A stretch of 14,493 nucleotides of DNA from Candidatus Omnitrophota bacterium (GTDB taxonomy: Bacteria > Ratteibacteria > UBA8468 > B48-G9 > JAFGKM01): the NCBI GenBank assembly GCA_023818745.1, contig JAMWBY010000030.1, positions 1 through 14,493 of the forward strand, in the 5' to 3' direction. Under the pieces are notes generated by a model. That model did no database searches. It was not told the DNA's origin and was given only the letters and a program-made list of their open reading frames with translations. The stretch's first letter is position 1. Each line of letters starts with the position of its first letter. Of the stretch, positions 1 to 6,617 are shown in pieces. Position numbers and translations under genes: made by a program.

Positions 1-349
1 TTTCTTTTAAAAATAAAGTTGAAATTAAAAAAACAAATATAGGATTAGAATTCATCAAAATACTTGAAATAGAAGCGCTGACTGTTTTAAGAGATATAAA
101 AATAAAAGTTGACATAAGATAAATTCCCGAAATAGCAAGTAATAAAAATATTAAAAAGTCATTTTTGAAAATTTTGAAAACATTTTTAAAATTAAATTTT
201 ATGAAAAACAAAAGAAAAACCCATGTCCAGAAAAATCTCCAAAAAGCAAGTACTAATGGATGTATAATATCTTTTGAAATAACAGATCTACTGACAACAA
301 AAACAGTGCCCCATGTAAAAACAGATATAACTGCATATATGTAAGCCAT
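1..349 (-). CDS. EamA/DMT-family transporter, N-terminal 116 codons (runs off left edge)
   Basis: Reading the minus strand from the ATG at 349 gives an open frame of 116 codons to the window edge. It starts MAYIYAVISVFTWGTVFVVS and contains HPLVLAFWRFFW (about residues 30-41) and SASISSILMNSNPIF (about 91-105). This pattern of a Trp-Gly in helix 1, a Pro followed by an Ala-x-x-Arg in helix 2, and a SASI..IL.N.NPIF helix ending in an LKE turn is typical of the first EamA repeat of drug/metabolite-type transporters. Hydrophobic segments fall near residues 3-19, 31-50, 64-86 and 95-114, consistent with half of a ten-helix inner-membrane carrier. The substrate cannot be inferred. The ATG directly follows the tolB stop (TAAATG) and has no Shine-Dalgarno sequence, so translation is probably coupled to tolB. 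Family placement is firm; function is not. Confidence 0.85.
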   Translation of the reverse strand, partial: MAYIYAVISVFTWGTVFVVSRSVISKDIIHPLVLAFWRFFWTWVFLLFFIKFNFKNVFKIFKNDFLIFLLLAISGIYLMSTFIFISLKTVSASISSILMNSNPIFVFLISTLFLKE

Positions 350-1564
350 TTATTTAAAATAAAACCAGTTTGGACTAATACATTTAAAATTTCCAGATAT
401 TAACTCTCTTATTTCATTAGTGAAAATATCTACTATCATTATTTTCTGACTTTTACCTGATGTTGAATATGCAATATGTCTTGAATTTGGAGCCCATGAA
501 ATTTCTTCACAATTTAGATTTTTAATTATTTTTGTTTTTGTTGTATTTAAATCATATATTGCAAGAGAATACCCTCCTTTATCAGCAAAAACATAAGCAA
601 TAAAATTTCCATCAGGAGAAAAAGATGGAGAGGTGCAATAGTTTGAAATATAACTTATTCTTCTTGTTCCAAAACCATCTCTATCCATTATATATATTTG
701 TGGCTTACCATCTCTATCAGAAACAAAAACAATATTTTTTCCATCAGGAGAAAAAGATGGAGAACTATCTATTCCATTATGGTTTGTCAATCTTTTTCTA
801 ATCTCTCCTTTAAAATCAGATATATATATTTCAGGATTGCCAGATTGACTTAAAACAACAGCAATCTCTTTTGTTTTTAGATTGGGAGACATACAGGCAT
901 TAAGTCCTGGTTTTGCAATAAGCGTTTCAATTTTTTTTGTTAGAATATCCATTCTTGCAATTTTGGGCCAGCCATCTTGGTATGAAACAAAAAGTATATA
1001 ATTACCTTCTAAATATCTCGGGAAATTCACAAAATAATCCAAATCTGTAATCTGAATTAAATTATAACCATCGTAATCAATAAGATATATCTGGTTTTTA
1101 CCTGTTTTATCCGATGTAAAAAATACTTTACTTGTTGCAATTCCAGGTTTTCCAGTTAATTTTTCAACAATATCATCACAAATTATATGTGCAAATTCCC
1201 TTGGATTTTGAATAAATTTATAATTGTTTTCATACAAAATTTTTTTCTCAATACCATCCTTAACCTTTATATTTAAAATATCTTGTTTTTTTTCACCGGT
1301 TATTATTATTCCTGACATAATTTCTTTTTCTGTTTTTTCAATATTTTCAGTAAACTTAATTCCTTCTAATTTGAAATATCCTGATAACTTAAGGTCATTT
1401 GAAAAGGTATTAATAAATTTTTCGGAGAAGTCATTTTTATCAATTTTAAATATAAGCAAAACATTTGCCTTTTCAAGTAAATTTTTTGTTATCTGTAAGA
1501 AAATTTGCGTTTGTGAAAATAAAAGACAAGTAAAAATTAAAAAAACAAAAAATATTTTCTTCAT
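350..1564 (-). CDS. tolB: TolB-type periplasmic beta-propeller protein
   Basis: 404 residues, close to the usual TolB length (about 430). Residues 1-18 form a Sec-type signal peptide (MKK, then a Phe/Leu-rich core), so the protein should be periplasmic. Residues about 20-140 match the TolB N-terminal domain and end in LTGKPGIATSKVFF, the counterpart of the family's conserved LTG..G.....I.Y hinge. Residues about 145-404 are repeated WD40-like (PD40) blades, for example SPSFSPDGKNIVFVSDRDGK (268-287) and SPSFSPDGNFIAYVFADKGG (312-331). In known systems TolB binds Pal and other envelope partners as part of the Tol-Pal machine that keeps the outer membrane attached during division. It has a good ribosome binding site (GAGGGG) inside the last codons of the upstream TonB-like gene, three bases away. 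A TolB-like sensor or propeller of other function is possible, but the tolR/TonB context favours TolB. Confidence 0.88.
   Translation of the reverse strand: MKKIFFVFLIFTCLLFSQTQIFLQITKNLLEKANVLLIFKIDKNDFSEKFINTFSNDLKLSGYFKLEGIKFTENIEKTEKEIMSGIIITGEKKQDILNIKVKDGIEKKILYENNYKFIQNPREFAHIICDDIVEKLTGKPGIATSKVFFTSDKTGKNQIYLIDYDGYNLIQITDLDYFVNFPRYLEGNYILFVSYQDGWPKIARMDILTKKIETLIAKPGLNACMSPNLKTKEIAVVLSQSGNPEIYISDFKGEIRKRLTNHNGIDSSPSFSPDGKNIVFVSDRDGKPQIYIMDRDGFGTRRISYISNYCTSPSFSPDGNFIAYVFADKGGYSLAIYDLNTTKTKIIKNLNCEEISWAPNSRHIAYSTSGKSQKIMIVDIFTNEIRELISGNFKCISPNWFYFK
606..763 (-). repeat. Two identical 26-bp copies, 132 bp apart, inside the tolB propeller
   Basis: The 26 bases at 606-631 and at 738-763 are identical. 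Both encode SPSFSPDG plus the first two bases of the next codon, at residues 268-275 and 312-319. The offset of 132 bases is exactly 44 codons, one propeller blade. Identity at synonymous positions suggests a fairly recent blade duplication or gene conversion rather than only protein-level conservation. Confidence 0.85.
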
Positions 1565-1567
1565 TTA

Positions 1568-2308
1568 TTACCCCTCTGTTTTAAATTCAATTACAATATC
1601 AAGATATTTATCTTTTATTTCATTAGGAAATTCAGGCCATTTTTTTACTGATTTTATCGCATCTATTATTGAACTATCAAAGTTTCTATTTCCTGAACTT
1701 TTCTCAATTATTATACTTTCAACCTTTCCATCCTTGTAAATTCTGAAAGATACAATTGCTGAAAGTCCAATAAGAAAATCTTTGAGTGCCCAGTTATTTT
1801 GAATTTTATTTTTTATTAAATTGATATACCATTCAGGAATTGAAGAGGAAACAGTATTGAAACTTGCTGAACTTTCATCTGGAGAAATTTTTAATGATTT
1901 TATTTCAGGAACTTTTATATCTGTCTTTGAAGAAGATGGACTCTCTTTAACTCCTGTTTCAATTTTGGAATAAATTTTTTTCTTATAATCCTCTACTGAA
2001 AAATGACCTGTTTCTGAAATTTTTTCAAACTTTGCTTCATCTTTAATTTTTAATTTTTCTTTTTTCAAACTTTGTTTTTTATTTATTTTGGGTATTTCCA
2101 CTTTCTCTATTGTAGATTCTAAAACTTTGGGTTTTTCTATATTAGGCATCTCAATCAATTTAACAATAAAAATTTCTCTTTCAATTTTTTTCTCTTTAAT
2201 AGGTATGAAAATCAAAGTTAAAAGAGAAAAATGTAAAAATATTGAAATTAAAAAACTACCCTTTTTTACTCTACCTGTGTAGCCAACCCAATCAATTCTA
2301 TTTTGCAT
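1568..2308 (-). CDS. TonB/TolA-like energy-transducing protein
   Basis: 246 residues with the three-part plan of TonB/TolA. There is a short cytoplasmic head and a single membrane helix (about 18-36) containing Ser22-x3-His26, the Ser-His pair that in TonB and TolA lines up with the motor proteins. A charged, Lys/Glu/Pro-containing periplasmic spacer follows (about 40-155). The C-terminal domain (about 157-246) contains the TonB-type run WYINLIKNKIQNNWAL, then VSFRIYKDGKV and the FDSSIIDAIKSVKKWP helix. Its role would be to carry proton-motive energy from a TolQR/ExbBD-type complex to the outer membrane. The start overlaps the tolR end by 43 bases; no other in-frame ATG, GTG or TTG precedes the membrane helix. 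Its ribosome binding site is weak, so coupling to tolR is likely. Whether it acts as TolA or as a TonB for receptors is open; the adjacent tolB favours TolA. Confidence 0.85.
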   Translation of the reverse strand: MQNRIDWVGYTGRVKKGSFLISIFLHFSLLTLIFIPIKEKKIEREIFIVKLIEMPNIEKPKVLESTIEKVEIPKINKKQSLKKEKLKIKDEAKFEKISETGHFSVEDYKKKIYSKIETGVKESPSSSKTDIKVPEIKSLKISPDESSASFNTVSSSIPEWYINLIKNKIQNNWALKDFLIGLSAIVSFRIYKDGKVESIIIEKSSGNRNFDSSIIDAIKSVKKWPEFPNEIKDKYLDIVIEFKTEG

Positions 2309-2661
2309 TTTTTCGCCATATCAAGAATTTTAATCACATTCTTATAAAGAACTTTTTCATCTCCTTTAACAATTACAGAAATCCCTTTCTTACTTTCCTC
2401 TTGTAAAATATTATATAATTCTTCTAAACTTACCTCTCTATCCCCAATAAAATATTTGTTATCAGGAGCAACTGTTATTACCATACTTTTCTCAATCTTC
2501 ATTTCATATGGAGCAGTTCTTGGTAGAGAAATTTCTATTCCCTGTTCTATCAAGGGTGCTATCATCAATAAAATGACAACAAGAGTTAATGCAACATCAA
2601 CAAGATTTGTAATATTTATTTGGGCGAATGAACTATTATTTAAATTTCTTTTAATCGCCAT
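2266..2661 (-). CDS. tolR: TolR/ExbD-family biopolymer transport protein
   Basis: 131 residues, normal for ExbD/TolR (about 130-145). There is a short N-terminal cytoplasmic tail, one membrane helix at about residues 18-40, and a periplasmic domain to the end. The helix carries Asp22 in NLVDVALTLVVILLMI, the conserved proton-relay aspartate of this family, followed by the typical EQGIEISLP segment. Such proteins form the rotor/stator core with TolQ or ExbB and use proton-motive force to drive TolA or TonB. The next gene supplies the TolA/TonB-like partner and tolB follows, so I call it TolR, although ExbD is hard to exclude by sequence. No TolQ/ExbB gene lies upstream, where one would normally be. 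The ATG lacks a Shine-Dalgarno sequence and sits seven bases after a promoter-like -10 box, which suggests leaderless translation. Confidence 0.87.
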   Translation of the reverse strand: MAIKRNLNNSSFAQINITNLVDVALTLVVILLMIAPLIEQGIEISLPRTAPYEMKIEKSMVITVAPDNKYFIGDREVSLEELYNILQEESKKGISVIVKGDEKVLYKNVIKILDMAKKCKIELIGLATQVE

Positions 2662-2668
2662 TTATAAA

Positions 2669-2697
2669 ATTTTACTTTTTTTATTAGAAAATTTCAA
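2669..2697 (-). promoter_or_regulatory. Candidate sigma70-type promoter for tolR, leaderless spacing
   Basis: On the minus strand TTGAAA (2692-2697) and TAAAAT (2669-2674) are separated by exactly 17 bases. Seven bases follow before the tolR ATG, so transcription would begin at or next to the start codon. The -35 box overlaps the stop codon of the nitrilase-like gene. AT-rich DNA yields chance matches, so this is an inference supported by the absence of a ribosome binding site. Confidence 0.45.
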
Positions 2698-3587
2698 ATA
2701 TCAAATCTTTTTTCATCTTGTTTTTCCTCTGCTCTTTTTTTATAATCTCTATAGGTTACAAGATTAAACTCTTTTATTATATCTTTAATAGATATACTTT
2801 TATCTAAAACTTCTATTGTGAAAAGTGCCTCATCTCCAAATGTCTCTATTTTTACTCTATCCTTATATCTTTTTACAATTTCTTTAACTTTAACTCCCTC
2901 AAAATCCCAGTGAAAAACAGTTCTTTCAAGATTAATATCTTCCCATACCCAATAAGAAAATCTATCAGTTTTTTTAAGCCATCTACCAGTATTATCTATT
3001 ATTCCCGAATGTAAAGTCCAGATTCCTGCAACTATAAAGACCTGATATAAAAGAGATATTGAATTTAATATTTTTCCAGCAGGATATGCTGATGAAAAAA
3101 CAAGTAATTTTGCACCATTATCTATCTGGTATTTTAAATCATAATGCCAGTTTGCATCAAAACATATAAAAGCACCTATTTCCCCAAATTCTGTTTCAAC
3201 AGGTAATTGGTTTTTGTCTCCAGGATATATCCCTCTTTCAAGTTCTCCTTCTGTTGGATGAACTTTATCATATTTCCCGACTATATCACCTTTCCTGTTC
3301 AAAAAAAAGCAACGATTAAAAATTTTTTTATCAATAACATCATAACTTGAACCAGCAACCCAACAATTTGTTTTTTTAGAAATATTTTTAAGGAAATTTT
3401 TAATTTTTTGAAATTTACCTATATCTCTAAATTTAATTCCAGTATAAGCAAAATTTTCAGGTAATACAACAAAGTCCGGCTTTATATTCTTTATATCTTT
3501 GAAAATATTTTCAATATAGTTAAGATTATCCTCTAATTTTTCTGGTTTTCTATACTCATATGCCATAGAAACTGCAACTACTCTCAT
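2694..3587 (-). CDS. Carbon-nitrogen hydrolase (nitrilase superfamily)
   Basis: 297 residues, a normal length for a single-domain nitrilase-superfamily enzyme. The Glu-Lys-Cys triad is in place: Glu44 in VVLPENFAY, Lys108 in YDKVHPTEGELE, and Cys142 in FICFDANWHYDL, with an additional conserved-type Glu (about 115-117). Members cleave nitriles, amides or carbamoyl groups, or transfer acyl groups, through a cysteine acyl-enzyme. The cytoplasmic soluble fold has no signal peptide or membrane segment, so it is not an apolipoprotein N-acyltransferase (Lnt), despite Lnt sharing the superfamily and the lipoprotein genes nearby. The substrate is unknown. It follows clpB by 31 bases and has a good Shine-Dalgarno sequence (GGGAG) at normal spacing, so it is probably co-transcribed with clpB. 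The family call is strong; a specific amidase call would be guesswork. Confidence 0.88.
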   Translation of the reverse strand: MRVVAVSMAYEYRKPEKLEDNLNYIENIFKDIKNIKPDFVVLPENFAYTGIKFRDIGKFQKIKNFLKNISKKTNCWVAGSSYDVIDKKIFNRCFFLNRKGDIVGKYDKVHPTEGELERGIYPGDKNQLPVETEFGEIGAFICFDANWHYDLKYQIDNGAKLLVFSSAYPAGKILNSISLLYQVFIVAGIWTLHSGIIDNTGRWLKKTDRFSYWVWEDINLERTVFHWDFEGVKVKEIVKRYKDRVKIETFGDEALFTIEVLDKSISIKDIIKEFNLVTYRDYKKRAEEKQDEKRFDI

Positions 3588-3618
3588 ATATTCTCCCTCT
3601 ATATATTCATTTTTTATT

Positions 3619-6198
3619 TTATCCTAATATTTTTTTCTGGAATGTTAAAACACCATCCTTGAAATCAATTATAATTGTATCTCCTTCTTTAAAATTACCA
3701 GAAAGGATTTTTATAGCAAGTGGATTTTCTAACTCTTTTTGAATTAATCTTTTTAAAGGTCTTGCTCCAAAATTTTCATCATAACCCTTTTCGGCAATAT
3801 ATTGTTTTGCATTTTGGGTTAATTCAATTTTAATCTTTTTATCCTCAAGCCGTTTTTGTAAATAAGAAATCTGTATATCAACTATTTTTAAGATATCCTC
3901 TTTTTTCAATTTGTTAAATATAATTATTTCATCTATTCTATTTAAAAATTCAGGTCTAAATTTTGATTTTAATCCTTCCATAATTTTTTCTCTTATTAGT
4001 TTTTCATCTTTAAATGAAATTATAAATTGACTTCCTATATTTGATGTCATGATTATAACCGTATTTTTAAAATCAACCGTTCTTCCATGCCCATCTGTTA
4101 AACGACCTTCATCAAGTAATTGGAGTAAAATATTAAAAACATCCGGATGCGCCTTTTCTATTTCATCAAGTAATATAACACTATAAGGTCTTCTTCTTAT
4201 TCTTTCGGTTAATTGTCCTCCTTCTTCATATCCAACATAACCAGGTGGCGCACCTATAAGACGTGAAACAGTATGTTTTTCCATATATTCACTCATATCT
4301 ATCCTTACAATAGCATTTTCATCATTAAATAAAAATTCAGCCAATGCCTTTGCAAGTTCTGTTTTACCCACTCCTGTTGGACCAAGAAATATAAATGAAC
4401 CAATTGGTTTATTTATATCAGAAAGCCCTGCTCTATTTCTTCTTATCGCATCTGAAACTGCTCTAATTGCTTCTTCTTGTCCAACAACTCTTTTTGAAAG
4501 ACGTTCCTCCATATGCATTAGTTTTTCAACTTCTCCTTCCAGCATTTTAGAAACAGGGATTCCAGTCCATTTTGAAACAATTTCTGCTATATCCTCTTCA
4601 GTAACTTCGTCTTTTAATAATCCTCTTCCTTTCTGTATTTCTTTTAATTTTTTTGTCTCCTCTTCAAGTTGTTTATTAAGTTCTATCATTTTTCCATATT
4701 TATATTCTGCTGCTTTATCAAGATCCCCTTCTCTCTGCGCTTTCTCAATTATATTTCTTGCAATTTCAATTTGTTCTTTTATTTTTCTTATTTTTTCTAC
4801 TATTTTTTTCTCAGCCATCCATTGATTATAAAGATTTTCTTTCTCCTTTTTTAATTCTGAAATTTCTTTTTCTAATTTCTCAAGTCGTTCCTGAACCTCT
4901 GGCGAATTTTCCTTCTTCAATGCCTGTCTCTCAATTTCAAATTGGGTTAATCTTCTTTCTATTTCATCAAGTTCTATTGGCATACTCTCAATTTCCATTT
5001 TTAATTTACTTGCTGCTTCATCAATAAGGTCAATTGCTTTATCTGGTAAAAATCTTTCACTTATATATCTATGGGATAAAATCGCTGCTGCTACAATAGC
5101 ACTATCGGTAATCTTAACTCCATGATGGACCTCATATTTTTCTTTCAATCCTCTTAAAATTGAAATTGTTTCTTCAACAGTCGGTTCTTTTACATATACT
5201 GGCTGAAACCTTCTTTCAAGCGCTCTATCTTTCTCTATATATTTTCTATATTCATCAAGAGTTGTTGCTCCAATACATCTTAAAGTTCCTCTTGCAAGTG
5301 CTGGTTTTAACATATTGGATGCATCTATTGCTCCTTCAGCAGAACCTGCTCCTACAAGTGTATGTAATTCATCTATAAATAAAATTATCTCACCTTCTTT
5401 TTTTTCAATCTCTCTAAGAAGCCCTTTTAATCTATCTTCAAACTCTCCTCTGTATTTTGTTCCAGCTATAAGTGCGCCAAGGTCAAGTGCAAGTATTCTT
5501 TTATTTTTCAACGTCTCTGGGACATCCCCAGAAATTATTCTTCTTGCAAGTCCTTCTACTATTGCTGTTTTACCAACACCTGCTTCTCCTATTAACACAG
5601 GATTGTTTTTTGTTCTTCTTGATAAAACCTGAATAATTCTTCTTATTTCTTCATCTCTTCCAATAACAGGGTCAATTTTACCTTTTCTTGCCAGATCTGT
5701 AAGATCTCTTGTATATTTTTCAAGAACTTTATATTTACTTTCGGCATCCCTATCAGTTATTTTTTCTCCATTTCTTAATTGCTGGATAATTTTTAAAATT
5801 CTATCTTTAAAAATATTATGCTTTTTAAAAATTTCTTTTACACCCGATTCAACATCATTCATAGCAATAAGTAGATGCTCTACTCCTATGTATTCATCTC
5901 CAAATGTTTTTGCATAACTTTGCGATTTATAAAGAACTTGATTCAGAAAAGGACTTATATATAATGCCGATTTTTGCCCTGACAATTTGGGAAGTTTTTC
6001 AATCTCTTCTTCTATCTCTTTTTTAATTAATTCAATATTAACACCCATAGTATTCAAAATATCAACAATTGTTTCATCATCAAGGAGAACATAAGCAAGA
6101 TGAGACACATCAACCTCGCTATTACCTTTTTCTTGCGCAATTGCTTGAGAGGACATTAATGCTTCCTGGGCTTTAATAGTAAATTTTTCTAAATTCAT
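3619..6198 (-). CDS. clpB: ATP-dependent chaperone ClpB (Hsp100 disaggregase)
   Basis: 859 residues, matching typical ClpB (about 860). A double Clp N domain occupies residues 1-145. AAA-1 has Walker A GEAGVGKT (204-211), Walker B ILFIDE (272-277), pore loop KYRG (248-251) and arginine fingers at 329-330. A long coiled-coil middle domain (about 400-530) separates ClpB from ClpA/ClpC types. AAA-2 has Walker A GPTGVGKT (606-613), Walker B VILLDE (674-679) and pore loop GYVGYE (653-658), followed by the C-terminal small domain. There is no IGF/LGF-type ClpP-binding loop in AAA-2, consistent with disaggregation rather than proteolysis. ClpB works with DnaK/DnaJ/GrpE to thread aggregated proteins. 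The start has a strong ribosome binding site (GAGGAG, five-base spacing) behind its own promoter-like sequence. No CIRCE/HrcA operator is visible upstream. Confidence 0.98.
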   Translation of the reverse strand: MNLEKFTIKAQEALMSSQAIAQEKGNSEVDVSHLAYVLLDDETIVDILNTMGVNIELIKKEIEEEIEKLPKLSGQKSALYISPFLNQVLYKSQSYAKTFGDEYIGVEHLLIAMNDVESGVKEIFKKHNIFKDRILKIIQQLRNGEKITDRDAESKYKVLEKYTRDLTDLARKGKIDPVIGRDEEIRRIIQVLSRRTKNNPVLIGEAGVGKTAIVEGLARRIISGDVPETLKNKRILALDLGALIAGTKYRGEFEDRLKGLLREIEKKEGEIILFIDELHTLVGAGSAEGAIDASNMLKPALARGTLRCIGATTLDEYRKYIEKDRALERRFQPVYVKEPTVEETISILRGLKEKYEVHHGVKITDSAIVAAAILSHRYISERFLPDKAIDLIDEAASKLKMEIESMPIELDEIERRLTQFEIERQALKKENSPEVQERLEKLEKEISELKKEKENLYNQWMAEKKIVEKIRKIKEQIEIARNIIEKAQREGDLDKAAEYKYGKMIELNKQLEEETKKLKEIQKGRGLLKDEVTEEDIAEIVSKWTGIPVSKMLEGEVEKLMHMEERLSKRVVGQEEAIRAVSDAIRRNRAGLSDINKPIGSFIFLGPTGVGKTELAKALAEFLFNDENAIVRIDMSEYMEKHTVSRLIGAPPGYVGYEEGGQLTERIRRRPYSVILLDEIEKAHPDVFNILLQLLDEGRLTDGHGRTVDFKNTVIIMTSNIGSQFIISFKDEKLIREKIMEGLKSKFRPEFLNRIDEIIIFNKLKKEDILKIVDIQISYLQKRLEDKKIKIELTQNAKQYIAEKGYDENFGARPLKRLIQKELENPLAIKILSGNFKEGDTIIIDFKDGVLTFQKKILG

Positions 6199-6222
6199 TT
6201 TTTCTCCTCATTTTTTTAAATT

Positions 6223-6251
6223 TAGATATGTTTTCTCAGAAAAAGTTTCAA
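6223..6251 (-). promoter_or_regulatory. Candidate promoter for clpB with a small palindrome in the spacer
   Basis: On the minus strand TTGAAA (6246-6251) and TATCTA (6223-6228) are 17 bases apart, immediately after the stop of the FHA gene. The -10 box is 24 bases from the clpB ATG, leaving a leader of about 17 bases that holds the ribosome binding site. The spacer contains a perfect 6-1-6 inverted repeat (6231-6243), which could be a regulator site. I infer promoter activity from spacing and match only. Confidence 0.5.
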
Positions 6252-6617
6252 TTATTCTTCAATAAATTTGCATTTTATTGGCCCAAACTGAACCTCGTCA
6301 TTATTGACAAGTTTATATGGCTTTTTAACTTCAAGTCGTGCCATATTTACATATGTTCCATACTGACTTCCAAGACCACTTGTCCCAAAATCTTCAATAT
6401 ACCAACCATCATCTTTTTTAATTATTCTTGCATGAATTCTTGAAACTTTTGTAAGAGAATTTAAATATAATTTTTGAGTGATTTCTGGTAAATTTTTAAA
6501 ATATTTATAATCGGGAATAGTAATATCATTTGTATTTTGTCTTCCTATCAATATTTTTTCCTTTTTTAATTCGTATTCTTTTGCCATAAATGGATATTCA
6601 AAAACTAATTTTGCCAT
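6252..6617 (-). CDS. Small FHA-domain protein
   Basis: 121 residues consisting almost entirely of one forkhead-associated (FHA) domain. Visible FHA hallmarks are ILIGR (Arg26), then VSRIHARI (Ser59 and His62), then GTYVN near residues 91-95. These residues bind phosphothreonine peptides in known FHA proteins, so this is probably a reader of Ser/Thr kinase signalling; no kinase or phosphatase lies in the window. Between the TIPD strand (about 33-36) and VSR (58-60) there are about 21 residues, longer than the usual short loop. I chose the ATG at 6617 because an exceptional Shine-Dalgarno sequence stands eight bases before it; a GTG nine bases upstream lies inside that sequence and is unlikely. 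The start overlaps the lgt end by 20 bases. No signal peptide or membrane segment is seen. The partner protein is unknown. Confidence 0.85.
   Translation of the reverse strand: MAKLVFEYPFMAKEYELKKEKILIGRQNTNDITIPDYKYFKNLPEITQKLYLNSLTKVSRIHARIIKKDDGWYIEDFGTSGLGSQYGTYVNMARLEVKKPYKLVNNDEVQFGPIKCKFIEE

Noticed and set aside
1224..1739. Plus-strand open frame of 171 codons opposite tolB and the TonB-like gene
   Set aside because: Composition is Phe/Ile/Ser-rich as expected from the reverse of AT-rich coding DNA, and both minus-strand genes there have clear family motifs.
2694..3587. Apolipoprotein N-acyltransferase (Lnt) as identity of the nitrilase-type gene
   Set aside because: Lnt has several N-terminal membrane helices before its nitrilase domain; this protein begins directly with the soluble fold and is only 297 residues.
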